DNA from: Planctomycetota bacterium | Lineage (GTDB): Bacteria > Planctomycetota > B15-G4 > JADJEK01 | NCBI GenBank assembly: GCA_016709145.1 | Contig: JADJEK010000009.1 | Coordinates: 62,001 to 126,000, forward strand | DNA: 64,000 nt | Direction: 5' to 3' | Shown here: piece by piece, positions 52,661 through 62,890 of the stretch | Layout: each line of letters begins with the position of its first letter | Numbering within the stretch: the stretch's first letter is position 1 | Notes under the pieces: generated by a model | What the model was told of the DNA's origin: nothing | Databases searched by the model: none | The model's input: the letters and a program-made list of their open reading frames with translations, nothing else | Position numbers and translations under genes: made by a program

Positions 52661-53904
52661 CAGCCGAGTACCTCGATCGCCTTGTGCAGCGCCGCGCACA
52701 GCGCGTCGATGTCCGCGCGCGTGTTGTAGACCGCGAGCGACGCCCGCGCCGTGGCCGGGACGCCGAAGCGATCCATGACCGGTTGCGTGCAGTGGTGCCC
52801 GGTGCGGATGGCGACGCCCTCCATGTCGAGCACGGTGCCGACGTCGTGCGGGTGGATCTCGCCGAGCGTGAACGACAGCACCGACGCCTTGTGGGTAGCG
52901 GTGCCGATGATGCGGACGCCCGGGATCTCGCAGAGCTTCTGCGTGCCGTAGCGCAGCACGTCGTCCTCGTGCGCGGCGATCGCGTCCAGGCCCTTCGATT
53001 CGACCCACTCGATCGCGGCACCGAGCCCGATGACGCCAGCGATGTTCGGCGTACCGGCTTCGAACTTGTGCGGCAGCTTGTTGTAGATCGTCTTCTCGAA
53101 CGTGACCGACAGGATCATGTCGCCGCCGCCCTCGTCGGGAGGCATGCGATCGAGCAGCGCGCGCTTGCCGTAGAGCACGCCGACTCCGGTCGGGCCGTAG
53201 AGCTTGTGGCTCGACAGCACGACGAAGTCCGCATCGAGAGCGCGCACGTCGACCTTCAAGTGTGAACACGATTGCGCGGCGTCGACGAGCACGACGGCGC
53301 CGACCGCGTGCGCCTTCGCGATGAGTTCGGCGATCGGGTTGATCGTGCCGAGCGAGTTCGACTGGTGGACGATCGAGACGAGCTTGGTCCTGGGCGACAG
53401 CAAGCGTTCGAACGCCGCGACGTCGAGCTGGCCGGCGTCGTCGATCGGTGCGACCTTGAGCACCGTGCCCTTGCGCTTGGCGAGCATCTGCCACGGCACG
53501 ATGTTCGAGTGGTGCTCCATGTGCGTGATCAGGATCTCGTCGCCGGCGGCGAGCAGTTCGCCGTACGAGCGCGCCACGCGATTGATGCCTTCGGTCGTGC
53601 CGCGCGTGAACAGGATCTCGGCGTCCTCGGCGGCGTTCAGGAAGCGACGCACGCGCGCGCGCGCGCCTTCGTACGCGTCGGTCGCGCGACACGACAGCAG
53701 GTGGACGCCGCGATGGATGTTGGCGTTGTCGTGCTCGTAGTAGTGCGTCTGCGAGTCGATGACCGCGCGCGGCTTGTGTTTGGTCGCCGCGTTGTCGAGG
53801 TAGACGAGCGGCTTGCCGTGGACTTGCTGATGCAAGACCGGGAACTCGGCGCGGATCGCGTCGACGTCGATGCGCTCGGCGGGGGTCACGGTCGCGGCGC
53901 TCAT
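52660..53904 (-). CDS. sufS: Cysteine desulfurase SufS
   Basis: 414 residues. Fold-type I PLP enzyme: VYLDNAATKHKPRAVID near residue 35, the pyridoxal-lysine in VVLSSHKLYGPTGVG near residue 225, and the active-site Cys in RTGHHCTQPVM near residue 365. It releases sulfur from cysteine to SufU. ATG 53904 is followed by a normal N-terminus, has AAGGA nine bases upstream, and shares ATGA with the shifted end of sufD. Confidence 0.95.
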   Translation of the reverse strand: MSAATVTPAERIDVDAIRAEFPVLHQQVHGKPLVYLDNAATKHKPRAVIDSQTHYYEHDNANIHRGVHLLSCRATDAYEGARARVRRFLNAAEDAEILFTRGTTEGINRVARSYGELLAAGDEILITHMEHHSNIVPWQMLAKRKGTVLKVAPIDDAGQLDVAAFERLLSPRTKLVSIVHQSNSLGTINPIAELIAKAHAVGAVVLVDAAQSCSHLKVDVRALDADFVVLSSHKLYGPTGVGVLYGKRALLDRMPPDEGGGDMILSVTFEKTIYNKLPHKFEAGTPNIAGVIGLGAAIEWVESKGLDAIAAHEDDVLRYGTQKLCEIPGVRIIGTATHKASVLSFTLGEIHPHDVGTVLDMEGVAIRTGHHCTQPVMDRFGVPATARASLAVYNTRADIDALCAALHKAIEVLG

Positions 53905-55221
53905 GCCATCGTTCCTTCGGCTCCCGCGACGACGCGCGCAAGGCGCTCGCGCAACGCGGACTGGCGGATCTTCTCGAGCACTTCGTTCGCGAACGCGAAC
54001 GTCAGGATCTGCGCGCTTCGTCGGCACCGATGCCGCGCGAGCGCAAGTAGTAGGTCTGCGCTTCGTCGATCTGGCCGATCGTCGAGCCGTGCCGGCACTG
54101 CACGTCGTCGGCGAAGATCTCGAGCTGCGGCGTCGAATCGACCAAGGCCTCGTTCGACAGCACGAGGTTGTTGTTCTCCTGCTCGGCCGACGTCTTCAAC
54201 GCGCCGTGGCGCACGATGATGCGGCCGTAGAACACACCGCGCGACTTGCCGTCGACGATGCCACGGTAGAGCTCGGTGCTCGAGCAGTGGGGCGCCGCAT
54301 GTTCGATCGTCGTGTGTTGGTCGGCGTGCTGCGATCCGTCGAGCGCGTAGAGGCCGTCCAGCGCACACGACGCCCCGGGTGCGTCGAGCGTGACGTAGAG
54401 GTCGTTGCGCACGAGCGCGCCGCCACGCGTGATGGCGACCGATGCATAGCGACCGTCCTTCGCGACCGCCGCGCGCGTCATGCCGACGTGCTGCGCCGTC
54501 ACCGCGTCCTCGACGATGCGGACGTGTCGTAGCGTCGCCGCGTCGTCGATGCGGACGTCCTGGACCACGTTCGTGAACGCGGTGCCGACACCGGCGGCGC
54601 CGACGAACGACTCGATCAATTCGAGTTCGCATCCGTTCCCGACTTCGACGACGAGGCGCGGATGCAGCGCGAACGCTCCGGGCCCGGTGGTCACGTGGAT
54701 CACGTGGATCGGGCGCTCGATGGCGACGCGACCCGACACGCGCAAGCGCAGGCCGTCCTCGAAGAGCGCCGCGTTCAACGCCGAGAACGCGTTCACCGTC
54801 GAGCGCTGACTCGCGAGGTGTCCGCGCAACGTCTCGGGACCCGAGGCGAGCACGGCCGACAGCGATTCGATCGTCAAGCCGTGCTGCGGCGCGCCGAGGT
54901 CGGACGCGGACGGTTCGAAGCGGCCGTTGACGAGCACGACGCGCACCGAGCCGGGCACGGCGACGCTCGCGCACGCGGCCTGGACCGCCTTCGCATCGAG
55001 GGAGCGCGACGGCGTCGCATACGCGGTGTTCGCGATCGCGGCGACGTTCGTGGAGCGCCAGTCCTCGTCGGCGCGCGTCGGGAAGCCGCGCTCGGCGAAC
55101 AGAGCCCAGGCGTTCTCGCGCGCTTGCAAGAGCCACGAGGGTTCACGGCCGCGCACGCGCTCGTGCTTGGCCGCCCACAGTGCTTCGAAGCCCGTGCGCG
55201 CGAGCGAGGTCTCGGCCGCCG

Positions 55222-55225
<4 letters not shown>
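53901..55225 (-). CDS. sufD: Fe-S cluster assembly protein SufD, with a frameshift near the 3' end
   Basis: About 440 residues when joined. Family blocks: PTRADEDWRSTNV near residue 50, ADDVQCRHGSTIGQIDE and TYYLRSRGIGADEAR near residue 400. After GADEAR the written frame stops at 54002, but the other frame continues as ILTFAFANEVLEKIRQSALR to TGA 53901-53903, exactly where an ATGA overlap with sufS is found. One C seems to be missing from the GCGCGC run near 54010-54016. Because SUF is normally needed for growth and both parts are conserved, a sequence error is the likelier cause. SufD forms the SufBC2D scaffold. Confidence 0.9.
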
Positions 55226-55995
<770 letters not shown>

Positions 55996-56061
55996 GGTCG
56001 GTGGATTTCCGGGGAACGAATCGGTTCTAGGCGGGACTCGCGGTGCACACGACGCGGCGGT

Positions 56062-57510
<1,449 letters not shown>

Positions 57511-57517
57511 CGGTGCC

Positions 57518-57970
57518 TCATTCCTGGGTGCGCGGGGTGGCGGTCGCGAGGGCGCGTCGCATCGGCGCCGCCATCTGCGACAAGGAGATTTCGTCGAGCG
57601 CCGCGCGCACGACACGATTGATCGTGGTCCAGTTGCTGCGCACCGCGCACATCGCCGCGATGTCGCAGTTGATGTCTTCGGCGCTGGTGCAGTCGGTGAT
57701 CGCGATCGGGCCCTCGAGCGCCTCGACGACTTCGGTCACGGTGATCGCTTCGGGCGATCGCACCAGTCGGTAGCCGCCCTTCACGCCGCGCGTCGACGTC
57801 AGCAGGTTCGCGCGGGCGAGCAGCTTCAGGATCTTGCTGACCATCGGCAGCGGCAGGTGGACCTCGCCGGCGAGGTCCTTCGCGTTCCACGACGCGTCTT
57901 CGTCGTGATGCTGCGCGAGGAATCGCAACAGCACGATGCCGTAGTCGGCTTGACGCGTCATGCGCAGCAT
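57518..57970 (-). CDS. Rrf2-family SUF regulator
   Basis: 150 residues. Winged helix: TRQADYGIVLLRFLAQH opens, VSKILKLLARANLLTSTRG is the recognition region. Cys residues in CTSAEDINCDIAAMC near residue 100 probably hold an Fe-S cluster. Rrf2 proteins of this branch act as iron-sulfur-sensing repressors of the downstream suf genes. ATG 57970 (MLRMTRQ) is preferred over the ATG three codons later. Confidence 0.9.
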   Translation of the reverse strand: MLRMTRQADYGIVLLRFLAQHHDEDASWNAKDLAGEVHLPLPMVSKILKLLARANLLTSTRGVKGGYRLVRSPEAITVTEVVEALEGPIAITDCTSAEDINCDIAAMCAVRSNWTTINRVVRAALDEISLSQMAAPMRRALATATPRTQE

Positions 57971-58112
57971 GGGGGTCTCGATCAGGCGGAAGGGACTCGC
58001 GGTCCCGACGATCGCGAGGGCGTCGTGAGGGATACCGGACTTGAACGGTCCTATATGCCTCAGCATCGCGAACGACGCAACGGCCAAAATCGGACGGAAA
58101 TGGTCTTGATCT

Positions 58113-58829
58113 TCAGGGTCGCGGCGGCGACGGCGTCGGCGCGAACTCCGGAAGCACTTGCAAGACGAGCAGATCCGCAATGCTGGCCTTCGGTTGCGAC
58201 CGCAGCGCCGCGATGGCACCGTTTGCCAGGGCGATCTCGGATTCTGCCGCTGGCGCGGCGCCGAACAAGGCGCTGACGACGATCGAGTTCCACAGTTCTT
58301 CCTCGGTGTGGTCCTTGCGTAGCGCGAACGCGGTGCGCTGCTCTTCGCGCAGCGTCCACGCCGGCGAGTCCTTCGTGCGAGCAGCGGCGTCGAGCGCGAC
58401 ATGGAATCGCCGCGCACACCACGTGTACTCGGCCAAGGACATCGAGCGCGCCGCGAGCGTCGCGCCGAACGTGTCGGCGACGGTCGGCCAGAACGTGAAC
58501 GTGTGGCGCGCCTGGGCCCATGCCCGCGCGACGTGACGCACGACACTGACGTCGTCGTCGGGTGCGGGCGGGAACGGCTCGAGCGGGACGAACGCGACCT
58601 CGAGCGCGGCGCGCGTCTCGAGGTAACGCGCGAGCGCGGGCGCCGACAAGTGGCCGTCGCTCGGCGGTACGAATTGCGGGACCGATGCCGTGCGCTCGAG
58701 CTGCAGGAGCGCCGAGTGCATCGTCGTTTCGAACGCGACGCGCTCGCGCCACACGACGAACGCCGCGACGGTCACGCCGAGCAGCACGACCACGATCGAA
58801 CCGATGAAGAGGCGCAGACCGAGTCGCAA
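58113..58829 (-). CDS. Membrane-anchored protein of unknown function, paralogue of the next gene
   Basis: 238 residues. One N-terminal helix (LFIGSIVVVLLGVTVAAFVVW), then an all-helical exported domain. The middle block SLAEYTWCARRFHVAL and an earlier LSAPALARYLETRAAL resemble blocks in the protein at 58882-59580 (SFAEYRWSTSRMHGTL, LTSDRFARYVKIRGSM). No known family. It is 52 bases downstream of that gene on the same strand, so the two are probably co-transcribed duplicates. Confidence 0.65.
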   Translation of the reverse strand: MRLGLRLFIGSIVVVLLGVTVAAFVVWRERVAFETTMHSALLQLERTASVPQFVPPSDGHLSAPALARYLETRAALEVAFVPLEPFPPAPDDDVSVVRHVARAWAQARHTFTFWPTVADTFGATLAARSMSLAEYTWCARRFHVALDAAARTKDSPAWTLREEQRTAFALRKDHTEEELWNSIVVSALFGAAPAAESEIALANGAIAALRSQPKASIADLLVLQVLPEFAPTPSPPRP

Positions 58830-58881
58830 CGGAACTCCTTGGACGGCAGAAGACGATCGAGGTCGTCGATCGTGCAGCGCG

Positions 58882-59580
58882 TCACGGACCCGCGTTCATG
58901 CCCTCGATCGCGAACACGTCGACGAGGAACCCGGGGCTTTCGGCCTGGAGCTGATCCTTCATGGACAGGATCAACGCGAGTTCCTGTGCGTCGAAGGTCG
59001 GATAGGCCGCGGCGAGTTCGTCGCGCACGTCGCCGATCTTCTTGTCGTTCTGGTTGCCGTGCTCGAAGTCACGCAGCGAATCCTCGAACGCCTTGTTCAG
59101 CGTCTGCGCTTCGGCGTTGCCGGACTTGGCCGCCGCGATCAACGTGCCGTGCATGCGCGACGTCGACCAGCGGTACTCGGCGAACGACATCTCGCCCTGT
59201 TCGAGCAATCCGGCGAGTTCGGTCGGCGCGTCGGCCATCGCCGCGAACATCCCCTTCATCGCACCGGCGAACTTCTTGATGCCGGCGAAGAAGCCCGAGT
59301 CCTCCGACCCGACCGCCTTCAGGTCTTCGAAGACCTTCGTCGTCTTGGCGACCATCGAGCCGCGAATCTTGACGTAGCGTGCGAAGCGATCGCTGGTCAG
59401 CTTGGCGTCGGCGGCCGGCGTGAACGGGAACTTGGCGTCGACCGCGTCGAGGCTGTGTTTGCCCGCCTCCATCTTCTCGCCCATCTGCTTGCCCTGATAG
59501 GCGACGTAGCCGACGCAGCCGCCACCGAGGACGAGCACGAGCAGCACGATCGCACCGACGAATGCCAAACAACCCTTCAT
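58882..59580 (-). CDS. Membrane-anchored protein of unknown function
   Basis: 232 residues, start ATG 59580 (MKGCLAFVGAIVLLVLVLGG), chosen over a GTG eight codons upstream. One membrane helix, with a Cys in GGGCVGY that could be a lipid or disulfide site, then an alpha-helical extracytoplasmic domain of about 200 residues. It shares two motif blocks with the following gene. No enzymatic motif. Function unknown. Confidence 0.65.
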   Translation of the reverse strand: MKGCLAFVGAIVLLVLVLGGGCVGYVAYQGKQMGEKMEAGKHSLDAVDAKFPFTPAADAKLTSDRFARYVKIRGSMVAKTTKVFEDLKAVGSEDSGFFAGIKKFAGAMKGMFAAMADAPTELAGLLEQGEMSFAEYRWSTSRMHGTLIAAAKSGNAEAQTLNKAFEDSLRDFEHGNQNDKKIGDVRDELAAAYPTFDAQELALILSMKDQLQAESPGFLVDVFAIEGMNAGP

Positions 59581-59744
59581 GGGATCCTCGCGAGGTCGGA
59601 CCAATTGGAGAACCGCGACACCATACGGGGCCGATCCGCGCGGAAGAAGCCCACGGGACGAAACGCCGCGGCGTGACCGGGCATCGAAGCCGACAGCTAC
59701 CGTGGCCGCCCGTTCGTGTCCACGGTCCGTTCGAGGGAGGTCCC

Positions 59745-60320
59745 ATGGTTCGTCTGGTCGCGTTCTCCGGCTCGTTGCGCAAGGACTCGTGGAACAAGAA
59801 GTTGGTGCGCATCGCAGCCGATGGCGCGCGCGCGGCCGGGGCCGAGGTCACGCTGCTCGATCTCGCCGACTTCCCGATGCCGCTGTTCGACGAGGATCTC
59901 GAGCGAACTCAAGGCGCGCCGACGAGTGCACAACAGTGGAAGGCCGCGCTGAAGGCGTGCGACGGCATGATCATCGCGTCGCCCGAATACAACAGTTCGG
60001 TCTCGGCGGCGTTGAAGAACGCGATCGACTGGGCGTCGCGCCCGAGTCCTGGAGAGCCGCCGCTGGCCGCGTTCGCGGGCAAGATCGCCGTGTTGATGGC
60101 GGCATCGCCGGGTGCGCTCGGGGGCTTGCGCGGCCTGGTCCACCTGCGCGCGATCCTCGGCAACATCCAGATGCTGGTCCTGCCCGACCAGCGCGCGATC
60201 CCGAAGGCGCACGAGGCCTTCGCACCCGATGGTGCATTGAAGGACGCGAAGCTCGCGGACGAGGTCCGGGACCTCGGGCGACGCCTCGCGGAAGTGACGC
60301 AGCAACTCGCGCGGAAGTGA
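59745..60320 (+). CDS. NADPH-dependent FMN reductase
   Basis: 191 residues, flavodoxin-like fold. The phosphate-binding FSGSLRKDSWNKKLV is near residue 7, SPEYNSSVSAALKNAIDW near residue 80 and LMAASPGALGGLRGLVHLR near residue 120; these are the FMN-binding loops of the NADPH-dependent FMN reductase/quinone reductase family. ATG 59745 has GGGAGG four bases upstream. Likely reduces quinones or flavins in the cytosol. Followed directly by a strong hairpin. Confidence 0.92.
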   Translation: MVRLVAFSGSLRKDSWNKKLVRIAADGARAAGAEVTLLDLADFPMPLFDEDLERTQGAPTSAQQWKAALKACDGMIIASPEYNSSVSAALKNAIDWASRPSPGEPPLAAFAGKIAVLMAASPGALGGLRGLVHLRAILGNIQMLVLPDQRAIPKAHEAFAPDGALKDAKLADEVRDLGRRLAEVTQQLARK

Positions 60321-60355
60321 GAGAACGTGAATCAATCCGATTGATTCACGTTCTC
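60321..60355 (+). terminator. Perfect 16-bp hairpin downstream of FMN reductase
   Basis: GAGAACGTGAATCAAT (60321-60336) is the exact complement of 60340-60355 with a 3-base loop. It starts at the first base after the TGA. It has no U-tract; termination or mRNA 3' protection is possible. Confidence 0.6.
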
Positions 60356-60478
60356 GGCCTCTGAAACCGACGCGCTGAACTCCGCTCCGAACCGGGTTCC
60401 ACCTCAACTTTCACCGGCGAAACACCCGATGCTGGTTCGGCCAGTCGGCGGGTTTCCGTCTCGGAGAAGGTCCGTTCC

Positions 60479-61681
60479 ATGGGAGAGGTATTCGTCGGTC
60501 GACAGCCCATCTGCGACGCCGCTCTGGAAGTGGCGGCGTTCGAGCTGCTGTACCGCTCGGACGGGGAGAATCGCGCCAAGATGCGCGACGGTGACGCGGC
60601 GTTCGCCTGCGTCGCGATGAACACGTTGGCCGACGTCGGGTTGGAGCGTCTGGTCGGCAATCGACCGGCGTACATCAACGCCACCGAACGCGTGCTGACC
60701 GACCAGCTCTACAAGGTGCTGCCGCCGCAGGCGATGGTCATCGAAGTCCTCGAATCGGTGCCGCCGAGTCCCCAGGTCGTCGCCGCGATCCGTCGCGCGC
60801 GCGGGCTCGGCTATCGCATCGCGATCGACGATTACGTGCCGGGCGATCCGCGCAAGGCGTTGCTCGATCTCGCGGACGTCGTCAAGGTCGACCTCGAGCG
60901 CATGGACGCGGGCGACCTCGAGTCGTTCGCGCAGGCGTTGAAACACCCAACGCGACAACTGCTCGCGGAGAAAGTCGAAGGCTGGGACGTCTTCCGCAAG
61001 TGCAAGTCGTGCGGCTACGAGTTGTTCCAGGGTTACTTCTTCTGCATGCCGGAGATCGTGCGCAAGAAGACGCTGCATCCCGATCGGCTCACGCTGCTGC
61101 GACTGTTCGTGCGCCTGCAAGACGTGAACGCGACGATCGAAGAGCTCGAAGAGCTCGTCCAACACGACCCCGGGCTCTCGTACAAGATCCTGCGTCTCGT
61201 CAACTCGGCGCTGTACTCGACCGTGCGTGAGGTCGAGTCGATCCGCCACGCGGTCGCCCTGCTCGGACTGCATCGCGTGCGCGAGTGCGTCGCGATGCTG
61301 TTGCTCGCGCTGGTCGAGGAGAAGCCGAGCGAATTGCTGCGCGAAGCGTTGGCGCGCGCGGCGTTGGCCCGACTGATCGCGCAGTCGACGAAGCGCGCGG
61401 ATCCCGAGAAGTGCTACACGGCCGGCCTGCTGTCGTTGCTCGACGCCGTGATGGACATGCCGCTCGACGTGTTGCTCGCGCAGCTGCCGATGTCGGTCGA
61501 CGTGCGCGTCGCGTTGCTCGAACGCACGGGCGAGATCGGCCGCATCCTGAACGGCGCGGTCGCCTGCGAACGCTCCGACGTCGCGCAACTCGCGGCGCTC
61601 GGCTTCGACATCCCGATGGCGCAGGCGCACTACCTCGATGCGCTCGACTTCTCGCGCGACGCGTTGCTGGCGACGAATTGA
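60479..61681 (+). CDS. EAL-HDOD (YuxH-type) signalling protein
   Basis: 400 residues. An N-terminal EAL-like domain (about 1-190): the EAL triplet reads ELL in AFELLYR, but INAT, VIEVLE, AIDDY, VKVDL, AEKVEG and FQGYFF keep the positions of the metal- and phosphate-binding residues. A C-terminal HDOD domain (about 195-385) follows with DPGLSYKILRLVNSAL and IRHAVALLGLHRVRE. Such proteins bind or break cyclic di-GMP, or signal by protein contacts; activity here is uncertain. GGAGAAGG precedes the ATG. The next gene is also an HDOD protein, 26 bases on. Confidence 0.88.
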   Translation: MGEVFVGRQPICDAALEVAAFELLYRSDGENRAKMRDGDAAFACVAMNTLADVGLERLVGNRPAYINATERVLTDQLYKVLPPQAMVIEVLESVPPSPQVVAAIRRARGLGYRIAIDDYVPGDPRKALLDLADVVKVDLERMDAGDLESFAQALKHPTRQLLAEKVEGWDVFRKCKSCGYELFQGYFFCMPEIVRKKTLHPDRLTLLRLFVRLQDVNATIEELEELVQHDPGLSYKILRLVNSALYSTVREVESIRHAVALLGLHRVRECVAMLLLALVEEKPSELLREALARAALARLIAQSTKRADPEKCYTAGLLSLLDAVMDMPLDVLLAQLPMSVDVRVALLERTGEIGRILNGAVACERSDVAQLAALGFDIPMAQAHYLDALDFSRDALLATN

Positions 61682-61707
61682 CCCGGACTTGGATCGGAGT
61701 TACGGCG

Positions 61708-62766
61708 ATGGGGGCGCTGTCGTGGTTCATGCGATGGTTCGGCGGCCGCCGCGCGGCACGCGTCGACATCGCGTTGCCCGGCACACGGGCGGCGATCCGA
61801 ACCGCGGATCCGCGCGCGCCGGCCGCTCGCGTTGGCGCAGATGCTCCTTCGTTCCCCGCGGCGATCACGCATCTGCCGCATCCGGATCGCGTCGGCGTCG
61901 AGTCGATCCCGGAGCGCGAAGCGGCGTGGCTCGATGCGATCGAGCGCCGCGTCCTCGCCGGTGATTTCGATCTGCCGCAACTGCCGTCGACGACGCTCGC
62001 CGTCGTCGAACTCGCAGCCGACCCGGACGCCGCGGCGGCGCGCCTCGCGGCGCTCGTCGAACGCGATCCGGTGCTCTCGAGCGAACTGTTGAAGACCGCG
62101 AACTCGGTGTTGTTCTCCGGCACCGCGCCCGCGCAGACGCTGCAGCAGGCCGTCGTGCGTCTCGGAGCGCGCCAGTTGCGCGGGCTCGCGTTCGCGCTGC
62201 AGATGAAGCGCGTGGTGTCGCGCGCGAAGGGGCTCACGGCATACGCCGACTCGTTCTGGCGCCAAGCGACGTCGATGGCGAAGCTCGGGCGCACCGTCGC
62301 CGCGGCGGCGCGCATGGACGAGGACCAAGGGTTCCTCGTCGGCCTGCTGCATGACATCGGCAAGGTCCCGCTGCTCGATCTGATCGGGCGCGAAGTGAAT
62401 CAGCGCAGCGACATCTCGCGCGCCCTGGTCGGCCGCGTGTTCTCGAAGTTCCACGAGACGGTGGGCGCGAAGCTCGCCGAGCGTTGGAGCCTGCCGGCGG
62501 ATCTCACCGCAGTCGCGGGCCGCCATCACGATTTCGCCGACAACACGACGTCGCCGCGCTTCGCCGCGCTCGCGAGCCTCGTGCATGGGCTCGACTTGCA
62601 GCTCGCGCTCGGCAGCGAGCCGTCGTTCTACGACCTGCGCCAGCGCGCCGAATTCGACGTGCTCGGGATCGCTTCGGAATTGCGCGGTCCCGTGCTGCGC
62701 GCGTGCGTGTCCGCGTTCGCGTCGGCGCAGGCCGAGGCCAAGGCGTTCGCCGCCCCGCACGCCTGA
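61708..62766 (+). CDS. HDOD domain protein
   Basis: 352 residues. The N-terminal 75 residues are unstructured in look and begin GALSWFMRWFGG, an amphipathic start that may bind membrane. HDOD core at about 85-290: LPSTTLAVVELAADPDAAA, DPVLSSELLKTANSVLF and FLVGLLHDIGKVPLL, with the HD residues retained in LLHDIGK and RHHDF. Possibly a metal-dependent phosphohydrolase remnant or a scaffold. GGAG lies eight bases before ATG 61708. Probably an operon with the EAL-HDOD gene. Confidence 0.88.
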   Translation: MGALSWFMRWFGGRRAARVDIALPGTRAAIRTADPRAPAARVGADAPSFPAAITHLPHPDRVGVESIPEREAAWLDAIERRVLAGDFDLPQLPSTTLAVVELAADPDAAAARLAALVERDPVLSSELLKTANSVLFSGTAPAQTLQQAVVRLGARQLRGLAFALQMKRVVSRAKGLTAYADSFWRQATSMAKLGRTVAAAARMDEDQGFLVGLLHDIGKVPLLDLIGREVNQRSDISRALVGRVFSKFHETVGAKLAERWSLPADLTAVAGRHHDFADNTTSPRFAALASLVHGLDLQLALGSEPSFYDLRQRAEFDVLGIASELRGPVLRACVSAFASAQAEAKAFAAPHA

Positions 62767-62890
62767 CGATTTCGCCGGCGTCCATCCCAGCCTCGGCACG
62801 GACCCGTGGGTTTCGCGGTTACACTCCGGCCGTCTTCGGATTCGGCCCCCCGAACTCGTTCCTTCCAACGCACTGCCACGGAGTGACCCG

